NCBI GenBank assembly: GCA_002007425.1
Contig: MUGK01000011.1
Coordinates: forward strand, 1 to 35,607
DNA: 35,607 bases
DNA from: Chromatiales bacterium USCg_Taylor
Lineage (GTDB): Bacteria > Pseudomonadota > Gammaproteobacteria > JACCXJ01
Reading direction: 5' to 3'
How positions within the stretch are numbered: the stretch's first letter is position 1; each line of letters opens with the position of its first letter. This document shows, one piece after another, positions 14,148-23,019 of this stretch. Made by a program: the position numbers and the translations under genes. The notes under the pieces are model-generated. The model was not told where the DNA came from. It did not search any database and was given only the letters and a program-made list of their open reading frames with translations.

Positions 14148-15724
14148 GGCACTCCTACAAGGACGTTCATACGCTGCTGAACGAGGCCCTGGATTTTCCG
14201 GGCGAGGCTAAGGAAGGCTTCCGGATCAACTCCGGTTGGCTCTTCGAGATCCGCGTCCGGCTGCAGGCAGCACACCTTCGCCGCGGCCCAAGGGAACCTC
14301 TTAACTGCCATCTGCTGCTGTTGTTTCGTCATGCAAAAGATGGTTTCAGCTTTAGCCGCAAGTCCGGTGCTTAGGTTTTGCGAACGGTGTTCGAAGGTCG
14401 GTATCCCTAACTGTCCCAGCGCTCGCTTCGCTCCAGTGGTCATCGGCGCGCCGGGCTCTGCCGACAAGCCGGCGCTGACGGCCTTTACTCCACTGACGCC
14501 CAGTGCTTCGAGCGGCACCTTTAGACGCCGCGCGATCTCGCCGCGGCAGACGAAGACAAACAGACGCTGCAAGGCATTGGGATGTCTTGTGTGAATCAAA
14601 TGACAAGAATGAGTTCGGATGACCATCCACACCTCAGCGGAAGCTTGAAGCCTCGCTGATGGTATGAAGCCGGGAGGTAGATGGACCCGAAACTCAGGGC
14701 CGCAGTCCACTCGAGCTTCAATCTTTGAGCCGCTACGATCGAGTCGCTTCAGCCGCCCACTGATCACGTTGCCAACGCCGACCATCTCGGGGCGCGCGGA
14801 CGCGAGCAGGATATCGCCGGCGCGGATGCCGAGGCGGACTTCCGCCCCTGGCGCAACCCTTGTCGGCGGAGCCTCAAGCTCGATAGAGCTACCGGCTATA
14901 CGGCAGGTCATAGTGCCGTTCTGCTCTTGGATTCCAACCACCGTCGCGTCAAAAAGGTTTTCGAAGCCGGCAAACTGTGCCATGGTTTCGTGACGCGGTG
15001 TGGACACAACGTCAAGAGGCGACCCTTCCGCCACAATCCGCCCCTGGTCGAGGGCAACCACCCGCTCTCCCAGGGCAAAGACTTCCTCATGAGCATGGGT
15101 GACGTAGAGTATGGGGATCCGCCGTGCTTCGTTCCATCTGCGCATGTCATCGATGATCCCGGTCTTGGTGCGAACGTCCAATGAAGACAGCGGCTCATCC
15201 AGGAGCAACACGCAGGGTTCGGGGACCAGAGAACGCGCCAGCGCAACCCGCTGTTGTTCGCCTCCAGAAATCTCCCGCGGCAGCCGCTTGCGAAGGTGCG
15301 CAATCTGAAACGATTCCAGGATATTGGCCATTCGCCGTTCGCGCTCTTTTGCATCCAGCCGGCGGAGGCCGTAGGCGACATTCTCTCGTACGTTTAAATG
15401 AGGAAAGAGCGCAAGGTTTTGGAAAACAAAGCCAACTCCTCGTTGCGCCGGTCCGACGCTTATCCGCTGTCCTGCGTCGAAGAGCACCCTCTCCCCGATG
15501 GCGATGCGGCCCTGCTCCGGATCGGACAAGCCGGCGATGCAGCGCAGAAGCGTCGACTTTCCCGCCCCCGACGGGCCGAGAAGGATGGTGATCCCCGGCA
15601 AGACCTTGAATTCTGTTTCAAGCTGGAAACCGGAATCTTTGCATGTCGCGTAACACTTGCGCACGCGGACCTCGAGTGCGTTGGCTGCCCCCGTTCGTTG
15701 ATGGGACTCTGCTACGGCGCTCAT
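14144..15724 (-). CDS. Tungstate/molybdate-type ABC ATPase fused to a LMW tyrosine phosphatase/arsenate reductase-like domain
   Basis: 526 aa. The ABC domain is complete: Walker A GPSGAGKST (50-58), Q-loop Gln102, signature SGGEQ (153-157), Walker B LLLDEP (173-178) and switch His210. Residues ~255-375 are TOBE-like regulatory repeats as in ModC/WtpC. Residues ~387-520 are an added domain with the LMW-PTP pattern: a P-loop FVCRGEIAR keeping CX5R (C393, R399), AVSAGLSAEPGAPMT, HRSQNL, and a DPxG-like site read as EEPTG (494-498), where the catalytic Asp is Glu. The usual second Cys and Ser/Thr of the P-loop are missing, so catalysis may be impaired. Coupled by overlap to the cytochrome-binding protein gene and one base from the permease gene. 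It powers oxyanion uptake; the extra domain may sense or regulate. Confidence 0.92.
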   Translation of the reverse strand: MSAVAESHQRTGAANALEVRVRKCYATCKDSGFQLETEFKVLPGITILLGPSGAGKSTLLRCIAGLSDPEQGRIAIGERVLFDAGQRISVGPAQRGVGFVFQNLALFPHLNVRENVAYGLRRLDAKERERRMANILESFQIAHLRKRLPREISGGEQQRVALARSLVPEPCVLLLDEPLSSLDVRTKTGIIDDMRRWNEARRIPILYVTHAHEEVFALGERVVALDQGRIVAEGSPLDVVSTPRHETMAQFAGFENLFDATVVGIQEQNGTMTCRIAGSSIELEAPPTRVAPGAEVRLGIRAGDILLASARPEMVGVGNVISGRLKRLDRSGSKIEARVDCGPEFRVHLPPGFIPSARLQASAEVWMVIRTHSCHLIHTRHPNALQRLFVFVCRGEIARRLKVPLEALGVSGVKAVSAGLSAEPGAPMTTGAKRALGQLGIPTFEHRSQNLSTGLAAKAETIFCMTKQQQQMAVKRFPWAAAKVCCLQPDADLEEPTGVDPEAFLSLARKIQGLVQQRMNVLVGVP

Positions 15725-15725
15725 G

Positions 15726-16550
15726 CTAACCTTCGTGCGGTCTTACCCCGAGAGGTGTCACAACGTACGCATGACCTGTTAGGCGACTGAAAAACATGGA
15801 AACCGCCACCACCGCCCCAGCCGCCAATACCAGCCAGAAGGCTACGGGCATGGCCCCGGCGAGGCCATCCGATTCGAACTTCACCCACATATAAACCGGA
15901 AGCGAGTGAGGGTTGTACGCCATAATGAGTGTGGCCCCGAATTCGCCTAGCGCCCGGATCCACGCTAGCGTAATCCCCGCTGCAATCCCGGGCCAAGCCA
16001 ACGGCAGAGAGATCCGCCGGAAAATCTGCCAGCGCGAATCGCCCAGCGTGGCGGCTGCCTGTTCCAGTTTGGGGTCCACGCTGGCGAATCCGGCGAGCGC
16101 GGAGACCACGACGAACGGCGAGGCTACAAAAAGCTGTGCCAGGACAATGCCCGCGAGGTTGTTGGTCAACTCGATGTTTCTGGCATCCAGCGGCTGGCCG
16201 ATCATTCCGTACGGGCCGAACATCTGCAACAGCAGAATTCCGCCAGCCAGGCCGGGCACGACCATCGGCAGAAACAGCAGGCTGATCCACAGTCTCCTGA
16301 AAGGCAGATTGGCTCGAGCCAGCAGGTAGCCGAGCGGCACGCCCAAGAAGGTCATAATGAGCGTGGAGATGACAGAGGCGGTCACAGAAGTCTTCAATGC
16401 TTGGCGGGCATCCGGTTGTGTCAACGCGGCCATCCAGCCTGACCAGTCGGCATGCAGCAGCAGGTTCATGATCGGCAGCACGAGATCGAGCAGGAGCAGG
16501 CTGCCTAGCAATCCGAAGACTATAAACGTCGGGTTCAGATGGCGGCTCAT
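15726..16550 (-). CDS. Molybdate/tungstate ABC transporter permease (ModB/WtpB-like)
   Basis: 274 aa with several hydrophobic segments typical of an inner-membrane permease of the sulfate/molybdate/tungstate class. The cytoplasmic EAA loop is evident: EQAAATLGDSRWQIFRRISL followed by PLAWPGIAAGITLAWIRALG, then GEFGATLIMAYN, a phrase characteristic of the family. Its ATG overlaps the stop of the binding-protein gene by 4 bases and its stop lies one base before the ATPase start, a tightly coupled transporter operon. Confidence 0.93.
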   Translation of the reverse strand: MSRHLNPTFIVFGLLGSLLLLDLVLPIMNLLLHADWSGWMAALTQPDARQALKTSVTASVISTLIMTFLGVPLGYLLARANLPFRRLWISLLFLPMVVPGLAGGILLLQMFGPYGMIGQPLDARNIELTNNLAGIVLAQLFVASPFVVVSALAGFASVDPKLEQAAATLGDSRWQIFRRISLPLAWPGIAAGITLAWIRALGEFGATLIMAYNPHSLPVYMWVKFESDGLAGAMPVAFWLVLAAGAVVAVSMFFSRLTGHAYVVTPLGVRPHEG

Positions 16551-17530
16551 GGTTTGAATGTTCCCGAGATGAATTCGCGCAGCCCCGCCGGAACCTGCAT
16601 CACGTCTCCGCCAACCTGATGATCTACGTTCCCGAATCCGAACTGCTTGAGTAAGTTGTCCGAAGAAAGCAGGAATCGCACGAACGCCAGGGCAGCCTCG
16701 CGGTGACGTACCGTCTCTGGAATTGTTATGGTGAAAAGGATGGGCGAGCCGCTGACCTGCCGCCCGGACGAAGTGGTGTAGGTTTGTCGTGCATAGCGGG
16801 CGGCAAAGCGTGGATCACCTAGGCTGATCTCGGGCGGGAGACTGATGTAAGGCATTTTATAGGCTACAACCTCATGCTGGTAAAAAACTCCGGCATCAAA
16901 CTGGCCGGATTCCACTTGGACCATCAGTACGATCTCAGGGAACACCTGGGCCGGGTTCCGGGGATCGCCCAATAAACCGGGAAGCCCCGGGCGATGGTAG
17001 TGCTGGCCGGCCAGAGCAAACATGAAAAGGGTCCTGTACCCCTTGGGATCGATGCTTGGATCACCCCGGCCAAAGCGTACGCCGGGCGTCTCCAGGACCT
17101 CATACCACGGGATCCGGTTGGTTGCTGCTGCTCTAAATCTTTCCGCGAATTCGCTGCGCGGGTTGTAGCCGAGCACGAGCTGCGAGGATGCCAGAACCAT
17201 AAACCACTTTACCATGCTCCCATTTTGCGGGCCCATCAGCAGGCTTTCATTCACCGCTGGATCTGAGCTGATGAAAATATCGGGTGTCCTCAGCCGACCG
17301 CGGATCATCTGCGCCGCGCCCAAAGATCCTTGCGCTTCACCCTGATATCCGTAACCGGTGGCTTTGACAAAGGCCGGGCCGATACCGTTTTCCATGACTG
17401 CTGCCAACGAACCCGCATAGAGGACGGAAACAGTGCGGTCCTGAGGACTGGCGGAGGCCGAAACGGAAGGCCAGGCGAGCACCACGGCACAGAGCATTGC
17501 CACGGTTTGCTCACGCTTTGTACCGATCAT
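16547..17530 (-). CDS. Tungstate/molybdate ABC transporter substrate-binding protein (WtpA-like)
   Basis: 327 aa with a Sec signal (hydrophobic 9-26, cleavage near SASAS). The mature protein opens with VSVLYAGSLAAVMENG, the hallmark of WtpA-type oxyanion-binding proteins, followed by a conserved GRGDPSIDPKGYRTL block and an acidic VESGQFDAGVFYQHE segment that in characterised homologues contributes carboxylate ligands to octahedral tungstate/molybdate. Located in the periplasm, it delivers the oxyanion to the permease encoded next. Whether it prefers W or Mo cannot be read from the sequence. Stop overlaps the permease start. Confidence 0.92.
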   Translation of the reverse strand: MIGTKREQTVAMLCAVVLAWPSVSASASPQDRTVSVLYAGSLAAVMENGIGPAFVKATGYGYQGEAQGSLGAAQMIRGRLRTPDIFISSDPAVNESLLMGPQNGSMVKWFMVLASSQLVLGYNPRSEFAERFRAAATNRIPWYEVLETPGVRFGRGDPSIDPKGYRTLFMFALAGQHYHRPGLPGLLGDPRNPAQVFPEIVLMVQVESGQFDAGVFYQHEVVAYKMPYISLPPEISLGDPRFAARYARQTYTTSSGRQVSGSPILFTITIPETVRHREAALAFVRFLLSSDNLLKQFGFGNVDHQVGGDVMQVPAGLREFISGTFKP

Positions 17531-17587
17531 GATCTGGTTACCGAAACTCGAAGGTGACCAAGCCGCAGCGGCACACTACCTTCAGGG

Positions 17588-18799
17588 TCAAGGTTTGTGA
17601 AACGATGGGTCATTTTGCTGGCCAAGCAAGGATTTTCCAATCGTCGCCAGAAGGTGATCGTCATTGTCATGACGAACATAGAATGAAAGGTCACGGTAAA
17701 TCCGTTCCAGCGGACTGGGGCGGTTCAAGCTGCGCGCGCCGCATGCCCTGATGCACCGTTTCACGACCTCTTCCGCCAGGTGTTCCATGGTATGTCGGAC
17801 GCGGCTACCTGCCATCTGCGCCTCGGCGTGGCGTCCTGTTTCCCACATGCGCGCTACGTGGTAAAGCCACAAATATCCTGCTTCGACGTTGATTGCGCTC
17901 TGAGCGATGTGCTGCTGGATGTAGGGATCTGCCTCTTTGGACTGGGAAGTTACGTATTCAATAGCAAACTCGTAGGCTGCTTCTGCCGCTCCTAGAAAGG
18001 TCGCGGCATAATGAGGAATGAAGCAGGTTTGCCAGCCATCGAGAAGATACTGGCCGGGGCGCCCGATCAGGTTAGCGTCCGGGATAAACGTGCGATTGAA
18101 CCGTACCACATGGCTTGCAGTGGCCCGCATGCCGATGGGATCCCACCAGGAGAGATCAATGCTCAACGACGGATCGGAAAGATCGCAAGCGAGCAAAAGT
18201 TGAGACGCAACCGCGTCGGTGCTATGTCGTGCCCCCCCCGGACCGGCCGTGCTCACTAGCAGGATGGCCCAGTGCGCGCCACCCGCGCTGGTGGCAAATG
18301 CCTTGCTTCCATCGACAATGTAGCCGCCTTCAACCTTGGTTGTCGTAGTTCCAAATTGCAACCTTTCTGAAGACGCTCGTGCCTGTGGTTCGCCGCTCCA
18401 GGCGACCCATATTTCTCCCCTGCGCACGACACCGCTGAACCAGCGTTCCTTTTGTTCATGCGTCCCCATGCCGTCAATCAAGACCAGCGAATTGGTATGA
18501 CCTTCCCAGCAGCGCGCCAGCGAAAGATCGGCCTTCGCGATTTCTTTGGTCATCAGCCAGAGCGTAAGGACATCTCCGCGGTAAGGACCGAGCCCCAGGC
18601 CGCCGTATTCGGAAGGCACCACCGGGGCGAGTAATCCTGCGCGGAAAAGATCGGTGAAATCCTCCGCCGGGAAAACGGCTGCGTGATCGTAGGCGTGCGC
18701 GCGAGGAGCAAAGTTAAGGCGCGCCAGGTCGCGCACAGCCTTCATGAGGTTTTGCTGCGTCGAGCTGAGCTCAATGGGGATCACAAAATTAGTTTCCAT
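17588..18799 (-). CDS. Acyl-CoA dehydrogenase-fold flavoprotein
   Basis: 403 aa, no signal. The three-part acyl-CoA dehydrogenase fold is evident: an N-terminal helical domain (FPAEDFTDLFRAGLLAPVVP, EYGGLGLG), the beta domain with WVAWSGEP and KVEGGYIVDGSKAFATSAG, then WDPIGMRATASHVVRFNRT, and a C-terminal helical domain ending in RIYRDLSFYVRHDNDDHLLATIGK. The usual catalytic Glu context is not obvious, and the C-terminal HDNDDHLL pattern resembles flavin-dependent monooxygenases of this fold (DszC/SfnC-type) as much as true dehydrogenases. It leads the minus-strand operon, 57 bases before the tungstate/molybdate binding protein. Family firm; reaction open between acyl-CoA oxidation and FMNH2-dependent sulfur-compound oxygenation. 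Confidence 0.85.
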   Translation of the reverse strand: METNFVIPIELSSTQQNLMKAVRDLARLNFAPRAHAYDHAAVFPAEDFTDLFRAGLLAPVVPSEYGGLGLGPYRGDVLTLWLMTKEIAKADLSLARCWEGHTNSLVLIDGMGTHEQKERWFSGVVRRGEIWVAWSGEPQARASSERLQFGTTTTKVEGGYIVDGSKAFATSAGGAHWAILLVSTAGPGGARHSTDAVASQLLLACDLSDPSLSIDLSWWDPIGMRATASHVVRFNRTFIPDANLIGRPGQYLLDGWQTCFIPHYAATFLGAAEAAYEFAIEYVTSQSKEADPYIQQHIAQSAINVEAGYLWLYHVARMWETGRHAEAQMAGSRVRHTMEHLAEEVVKRCIRACGARSLNRPSPLERIYRDLSFYVRHDNDDHLLATIGKSLLGQQNDPSFHKP

Positions 18800-19236
18800 C
18801 TCAGGAGCTGCATTCTAGGCCTCGTGCGCGTGTAGTTATGCCTGCAATTGGGTGTTGATGGACAACCACCGGATACCGCAATCTCACGTCCTGTGGAGGC
18901 CGGCATCGCTTTGCCGACCGACTGCTGCACCTGAGTCAAAAAACCCTTATAGCCGTCAATTACCGTGCCGTCCCGGGGTCACGGTTTCTGAAACCAGCGG
19001 CGTGGGATGGCCGTCCATTGGCGAAATAGACAACCACTGTATCGCGGCTCAGTAAATTGATGGCGAAGGGCAGGCCTTCATTCTCCCGTGCAACCAAGAA
19101 TAAGAGATCCAATGGGTTTTCTCAACGGCCCCCAGTGTCAGCATGGTTATCGCCTATTTATTCATTAGTGAGAGGCGAGGAACTAAAGGCCCTGCCCGCG
19201 CGTCCATAACGCCAGCTTCAACGTAACCTTAGCTCC
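18800..19236. other. 437-base non-coding stretch at the junction of accessory and middle blocks
   Basis: No convincing ORF, tRNA or mobile-element end on either strand. It separates divergent genes and should hold the promoter of the minus-strand operon near 18800-18900 and that of msrBA near 19150-19236. Short coding-like remnants appear on the minus strand (a frame reading RDTVVVYFANGRPSHAAG around 18980-19060) but are closed by stops, so decayed gene material is possible. Base composition changes across this interval, with the right flank looking clearly more GC-rich. Confidence 0.4.
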
Positions 19237-19755
19237 ATGAACAGACGAAACTTTATGCGCACCCTCGCCGGTGTCGGTGCCACGTTGGGATTGGGCATCG
19301 CTTCCGCGCGGGCCGCTGCCGCCGAGCCCAAGCCTAAGTTCAGCAAACTGATGAAATCCAAAGACGAGTGGAAGAAACTCCTCAGCCGCGAGCAGTACCA
19401 GGTGCTGTTCGAGGAAGACACCGAGCGCCCCGGTACCAGCCCGCTCAACGGCGAGAAGCGTCCGGGCCTGTTCCTCTGCGCCGCCTGTTACCTGCCGCTG
19501 TTCGACGCCAGGCACAAGTTCGAGAGCGGCACCGGCTGGCCCAGCTTCTTCGACATGCTTCCGGGCCGCATCGCCACGCGAACCGATTACAAGCTGATCT
19601 GGCCGCGCACCGAGTACCACTGCGCCCGCTGCGAGGGCCACCAGGGTCATGTGTTCAACGACGGCCCGGTGCCTACCGGGCTGCGCTACTGCAACAACGG
19701 CGTCGCGCTGCGCTTCGTGGCGGCAGGTGAGCCGCTGCCCGAGCTCCGGACTTGA
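19237..19755 (+). CDS. msrB: Exported peptide-methionine (R)-S-oxide reductase
   Basis: 172 aa. The N-terminus MNRRNFMRTLAGVG is a Tat-type signal (RRNFM) with a cleavage site near ARAAA. The MsrB fold is complete: zinc cysteines CAAC (81-84) and CARC (129-132), GTGWPSF, GHVFNDGP and the catalytic Cys152 in RYCNNG. It reduces the R-epimer of oxidised methionine in periplasmic proteins. It ends one base before msrA, so the two are translated together. Export by Tat suggests folding with zinc in the cytoplasm. Confidence 0.96.
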   Translation: MNRRNFMRTLAGVGATLGLGIASARAAAAEPKPKFSKLMKSKDEWKKLLSREQYQVLFEEDTERPGTSPLNGEKRPGLFLCAACYLPLFDARHKFESGTGWPSFFDMLPGRIATRTDYKLIWPRTEYHCARCEGHQGHVFNDGPVPTGLRYCNNGVALRFVAAGEPLPELRT

Positions 19756-19756
19756 C

Positions 19757-20371
19757 ATGAAGCCGTCAATCAAGCGTGCCGCCGCTGCGGTCGTGCTGGC
19801 GCTGTGCGCCGGCTTCTCCGGCGCCGGTTCGGCGGCCACCGCCAAGGCCACGTTTGCCGGCGGTTGCTTCTGGTGCACCGAATCCGACTTCGAGAAAGTG
19901 CCCGGCGTGATCTCGGCCGTCTCCGGCTACATCGGCGGCGCCAAACCCGACCCCAGTTACGAGGAAGTCTCTGCCGGCGCCACCGGTCATGCCGAAGCCG
20001 TGGAGATCGTGTTCGATCCGGCCAGAGTCAGCTACCAGAAGCTGCTTTACGTGTACTGGCGTAGCGTCGATCCCACGGTCAAGGACCGTCAGTTCTGCGA
20101 CAGCGGACCGCAGTACCGCACCGCGATTTTTACACATGACGAGACGCAGAAGAAACTGGCCGATGCGAGCAAGGCAGAGCTGGAGAAGTCCGGCAGATTA
20201 AAGAGCCCGATCCAAACCCAGATCGTCGCCGCCGGAATCTTTTATCCCGCCGAGGACTATCACCAGGACTACTACAAGAAGAATCCCCTGCGCTATCGGT
20301 ACTACCGCCACGATTGCGGGCGAGAGGTGCGGCTGCAAGAGATCTGGGGCGACGAGGCCGGCGCGCATTGA
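19757..20371 (+). CDS. msrA: Exported peptide-methionine (S)-S-oxide reductase
   Basis: 204 aa starting at the ATG one base after the msrB stop; an upstream in-frame ATG at 19649 lies inside msrB and would spoil the signal peptide. A Sec signal occupies residues 1-27 (VVLALCAGFSGAGSAA). The catalytic motif GGCFWCTE (Cys37) is followed by SGYIGG, TGHAEAVEI, FCDSGPQYR and YHQDYY, all standard MsrA elements; a C-terminal Cys (HDCGR) may be the resolving residue. It repairs S-epimer methionine sulfoxide, complementing MsrB in the periplasm. Confidence 0.96.
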   Translation: MKPSIKRAAAAVVLALCAGFSGAGSAATAKATFAGGCFWCTESDFEKVPGVISAVSGYIGGAKPDPSYEEVSAGATGHAEAVEIVFDPARVSYQKLLYVYWRSVDPTVKDRQFCDSGPQYRTAIFTHDETQKKLADASKAELEKSGRLKSPIQTQIVAAGIFYPAEDYHQDYYKKNPLRYRYYRHDCGREVRLQEIWGDEAGAH

Positions 20372-20451
20372 TGGTGAGCAAGAGCAGCCCGTAGGCCTCG
20401 CACCGCCGCAGTTCCGCGCACGTTTTTTGCCGGGAGAGTTTTTTTGACCTC

Positions 20452-21453
20452 ATGCAGATCGGTTCCATCCGTCTTAAGAGCAATCTGATCGTTGCGCCCA
20501 TGGCGGGCGTGACCGATCGGCCTTTCCGTCAGCTCTGCAAACTGATGGGTGCCGGAATGGCGGTCTCGGAGATGGTCGCGTCCAACTCTCTGTTATGGGG
20601 ATCGGAGAAAACCATCCGCCGGGGTAACCATGAAGGCGAGGTCGAGCCCAAGGTGATCCAGATCGCCGGCGCCGATCCGGGCATGCTTGCCGAAGCCGCG
20701 CGGTACAATGTCGACAGCGGCGCTCAGATCATCGATATCAACATGGGCTGCCCGGCCAAGAAAGTCTGCAATGTCTACGCCGGCTCTGCACTGCTGCAGA
20801 ACGAAGCGCTGGTGGCGCGCATTCTCGAGGCCGTCGTCAAAGCGGTGAGTGTTCCCGTCACCTTGAAGATCCGTACCGGCTGGAACAAGGACAATAAGAA
20901 TGCGCTCACTGTCGCCAGGATTGCCGAGCAATCGGGCATTCGGTCACTCGCAATCCATGGCCGCACGCGCGCCTGCATGTACATGGGCCACGCCGAGTAC
21001 GACACCATCAAGGCGGTTAAAAAATCGGTGAAGATTCCCGTGATAGCCAACGGCGACATCGCCACGCCGCAGAAAACGAAACACGTTCTCGAATACACCG
21101 GCGCCGATGCGGTAATGATCGGCCGCGCGGCGCAGGGCCGTCCATGGATTTTCCGCGAGATCGAGCACTACCTTAAGACCGGCATGGAGCTGCCGCCGCC
21201 GCAGGTTGAGGAAATTCATCGCATACTGCTCGGTCACCTTGATGACCTGTATTCGTTTTATGGAACCTTCACCGGCGTGCGCGTGGCGCGCAAGCACATC
21301 TCCTGGTACACCAAGGGCTTGGTCGGCTCCGCCGCTTTCCGCGCTCACATGAACACACTGGAAACGGTCGCAGCACAGCTTGAAACCGTGCATCGCTTTT
21401 TCGACGAACTAAGCGCACGCTGCAGACAATTACAGTACTCGACGACGATTTAG
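20452..21453 (+). CDS. dusB: tRNA-dihydrouridine synthase B
   Basis: 333 aa FMN-dependent TIM barrel that reduces specific uridines in tRNA with NADPH. Markers: VAPMAGVTDRPFR at the first strand, the catalytic Cys100 in INMGCPAKK, TLKIRTGW, AIHGRTR, IANGDI and the flavin phosphate-binding IGRAAQGRPWIF, with the C-terminal helical tRNA-binding region FYGTFTGVRVARKHISWY. The GSIRLKSN opening and overall length fit DusB rather than DusA/C. In many gammaproteobacteria fis follows dusB; here no fis is present, and the next gene is convergent. An 80-base gap separates it from msrA. Confidence 0.95.
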   Translation: MQIGSIRLKSNLIVAPMAGVTDRPFRQLCKLMGAGMAVSEMVASNSLLWGSEKTIRRGNHEGEVEPKVIQIAGADPGMLAEAARYNVDSGAQIIDINMGCPAKKVCNVYAGSALLQNEALVARILEAVVKAVSVPVTLKIRTGWNKDNKNALTVARIAEQSGIRSLAIHGRTRACMYMGHAEYDTIKAVKKSVKIPVIANGDIATPQKTKHVLEYTGADAVMIGRAAQGRPWIFREIEHYLKTGMELPPPQVEEIHRILLGHLDDLYSFYGTFTGVRVARKHISWYTKGLVGSAAFRAHMNTLETVAAQLETVHRFFDELSARCRQLQYSTTI

Positions 21454-21627
21454 CGCGCTCGCCGCTTCTATAAGCATTCTGCAGTAACCTGTCCGATTAT
21501 TCTGGCAACCTGGGACGCCCAGCGTGCCCGTGGATACCTCTATGAGGCGGGTGTTCGTGCGCGAATACACGGCCAAAAACGAAACCGGCTATTCATCTTT
21601 GAACCATGTTTCCTCTCCACATATCCG

Positions 21628-23019
21628 TCACGATTTCGCCCTGCACACGATGTCATTCTTTGGGACCTGCGTGGAAAGCAGAATTATGTAACGCAGAAAC
21701 TCGGTGACCCTATCGTCATAGATATCGTTGTGGTCCGGTATGATCCGTTTATCGACGTTGATGACAAGATAGGGGTTGCGTGCGACTGAGCTCGGCGTAC
21801 GTATCAGCGCGGAGCCGGGAAACTTGATCTCCTTACCCGGTTTATCCTCACACCATCCTCGTTTAACCTGCGTGAGAACTTGAGCTCCGGCATCCTCGGA
21901 GCCGGCCATTTGATCGCGGTACTCGAGTCTATGAGTCCGATAAGGTTCGAAATGCCCTACCGCGGTTCTGTCGGCGGAGCCTTCCGAGATGACTTCAGTT
22001 CCTTGTCCGACGGGCTTTCGGCGCGTCATATCCTTATGCTTCTCGAACAGCGTCGAAACGAATCGTCCGGCCGAGAATGCATATTTCGTCGCCCAGTCTG
22101 CCTCTGACGTAAGAATCGTCACTACAGGCAGTTGCAATGGAAAATATGTGCGCCTCGCGTTCGCCATATCGCTCAAGGGAGCGAACCGCAGTGCCTCAAA
22201 GGCGGGGTTAATTAAAACGACCAGGTCGGCGAACCCCGGTACATCCGTATTCGTGCCTAGCGGTCCCTTCGTGACCACGAAGCGTTGCGCCAAAATCTGC
22301 GACAGCGCCGAATAAACCAGAGCACCTCCAAAGCTGTGGCCGATGACGACCAGTCGGGTGTGACTCACCGGGTCACCGGTGATATCGTGCATCACGTTGC
22401 GAAGATCATCGAGCCTCGAGAGCACTTCGGTCACAGCCCCATGCCCGACCTTATGTGCGGTGTTTTTGCGATCCCAGAACGTAACATCATCCACCCAGGG
22501 AATATCGATCGACTCCCCGCGCCAACCGAAATAGATACCCACGACCTTGCGTGGAGCCCGGCCTTCCAGCTTGCTGGAAACAGTTTCCAAGTGACTGAGC
22601 TTTTCGAGCGTGGTTCTGAAACTGGCGACGTTGCCATCATCCGGCCTGGCATTGTGCTTCCAACCGTGAACAAAAACGACCATGAGAGCGTTTGTTGAAC
22701 GTGATTCATCACGTCTGGCCGTGTAGTTGATGATTTCGTCGATCACGGCGTCCATCTGCTTGCGATCTTGCAGTTGTCCTTGATCATCGAATTCAATGAA
22801 TCCTAACAGATAGTCATTGTCTCTGTGGCCGACATCCTCGTATTGTTCGATCGACTTGTTTTCACAGTCGGTGACGGGGTCCGTACTTGTGCAGACGTTA
22901 TAATCGGTGCGGTACTGCGAGTTCACTGTGCAACCGGAAATGCACAAGGACAGAACGACGAGTTGGAGTGCTCTCGCGTTTGTGATCCTGCAGATCATGC
23001 CTGCCACCCCTGTTTGCAT
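21628..23019 (-). CDS. Lipoprotein with alpha/beta-hydrolase domain
   Basis: 463 aa as drawn from the ATG at 23019, which has AGGAGG four bases upstream; an alternative ATG at 22998 gives a tidier signal (MICRITNARALQLVVLSLC). Either way a lipobox (CISGC) predicts lipid attachment. The hydrolase core shows VVFVHGWKHNA (oxyanion-hole His-Gly), a GHSFGG nucleophile elbow and YFGWRG, resembling DUF900-like esterases. The C-terminal ~120 residues match nothing I know but contain a possible catalytic Asp/His region (NVDKRIIPDHNDIYDD). It is a single-gene unit facing dusB. Substrate unknown. Confidence 0.85.
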   Translation of the reverse strand: MQTGVAGMICRITNARALQLVVLSLCISGCTVNSQYRTDYNVCTSTDPVTDCENKSIEQYEDVGHRDNDYLLGFIEFDDQGQLQDRKQMDAVIDEIINYTARRDESRSTNALMVVFVHGWKHNARPDDGNVASFRTTLEKLSHLETVSSKLEGRAPRKVVGIYFGWRGESIDIPWVDDVTFWDRKNTAHKVGHGAVTEVLSRLDDLRNVMHDITGDPVSHTRLVVIGHSFGGALVYSALSQILAQRFVVTKGPLGTNTDVPGFADLVVLINPAFEALRFAPLSDMANARRTYFPLQLPVVTILTSEADWATKYAFSAGRFVSTLFEKHKDMTRRKPVGQGTEVISEGSADRTAVGHFEPYRTHRLEYRDQMAGSEDAGAQVLTQVKRGWCEDKPGKEIKFPGSALIRTPSSVARNPYLVINVDKRIIPDHNDIYDDRVTEFLRYIILLSTQVPKNDIVCRAKS

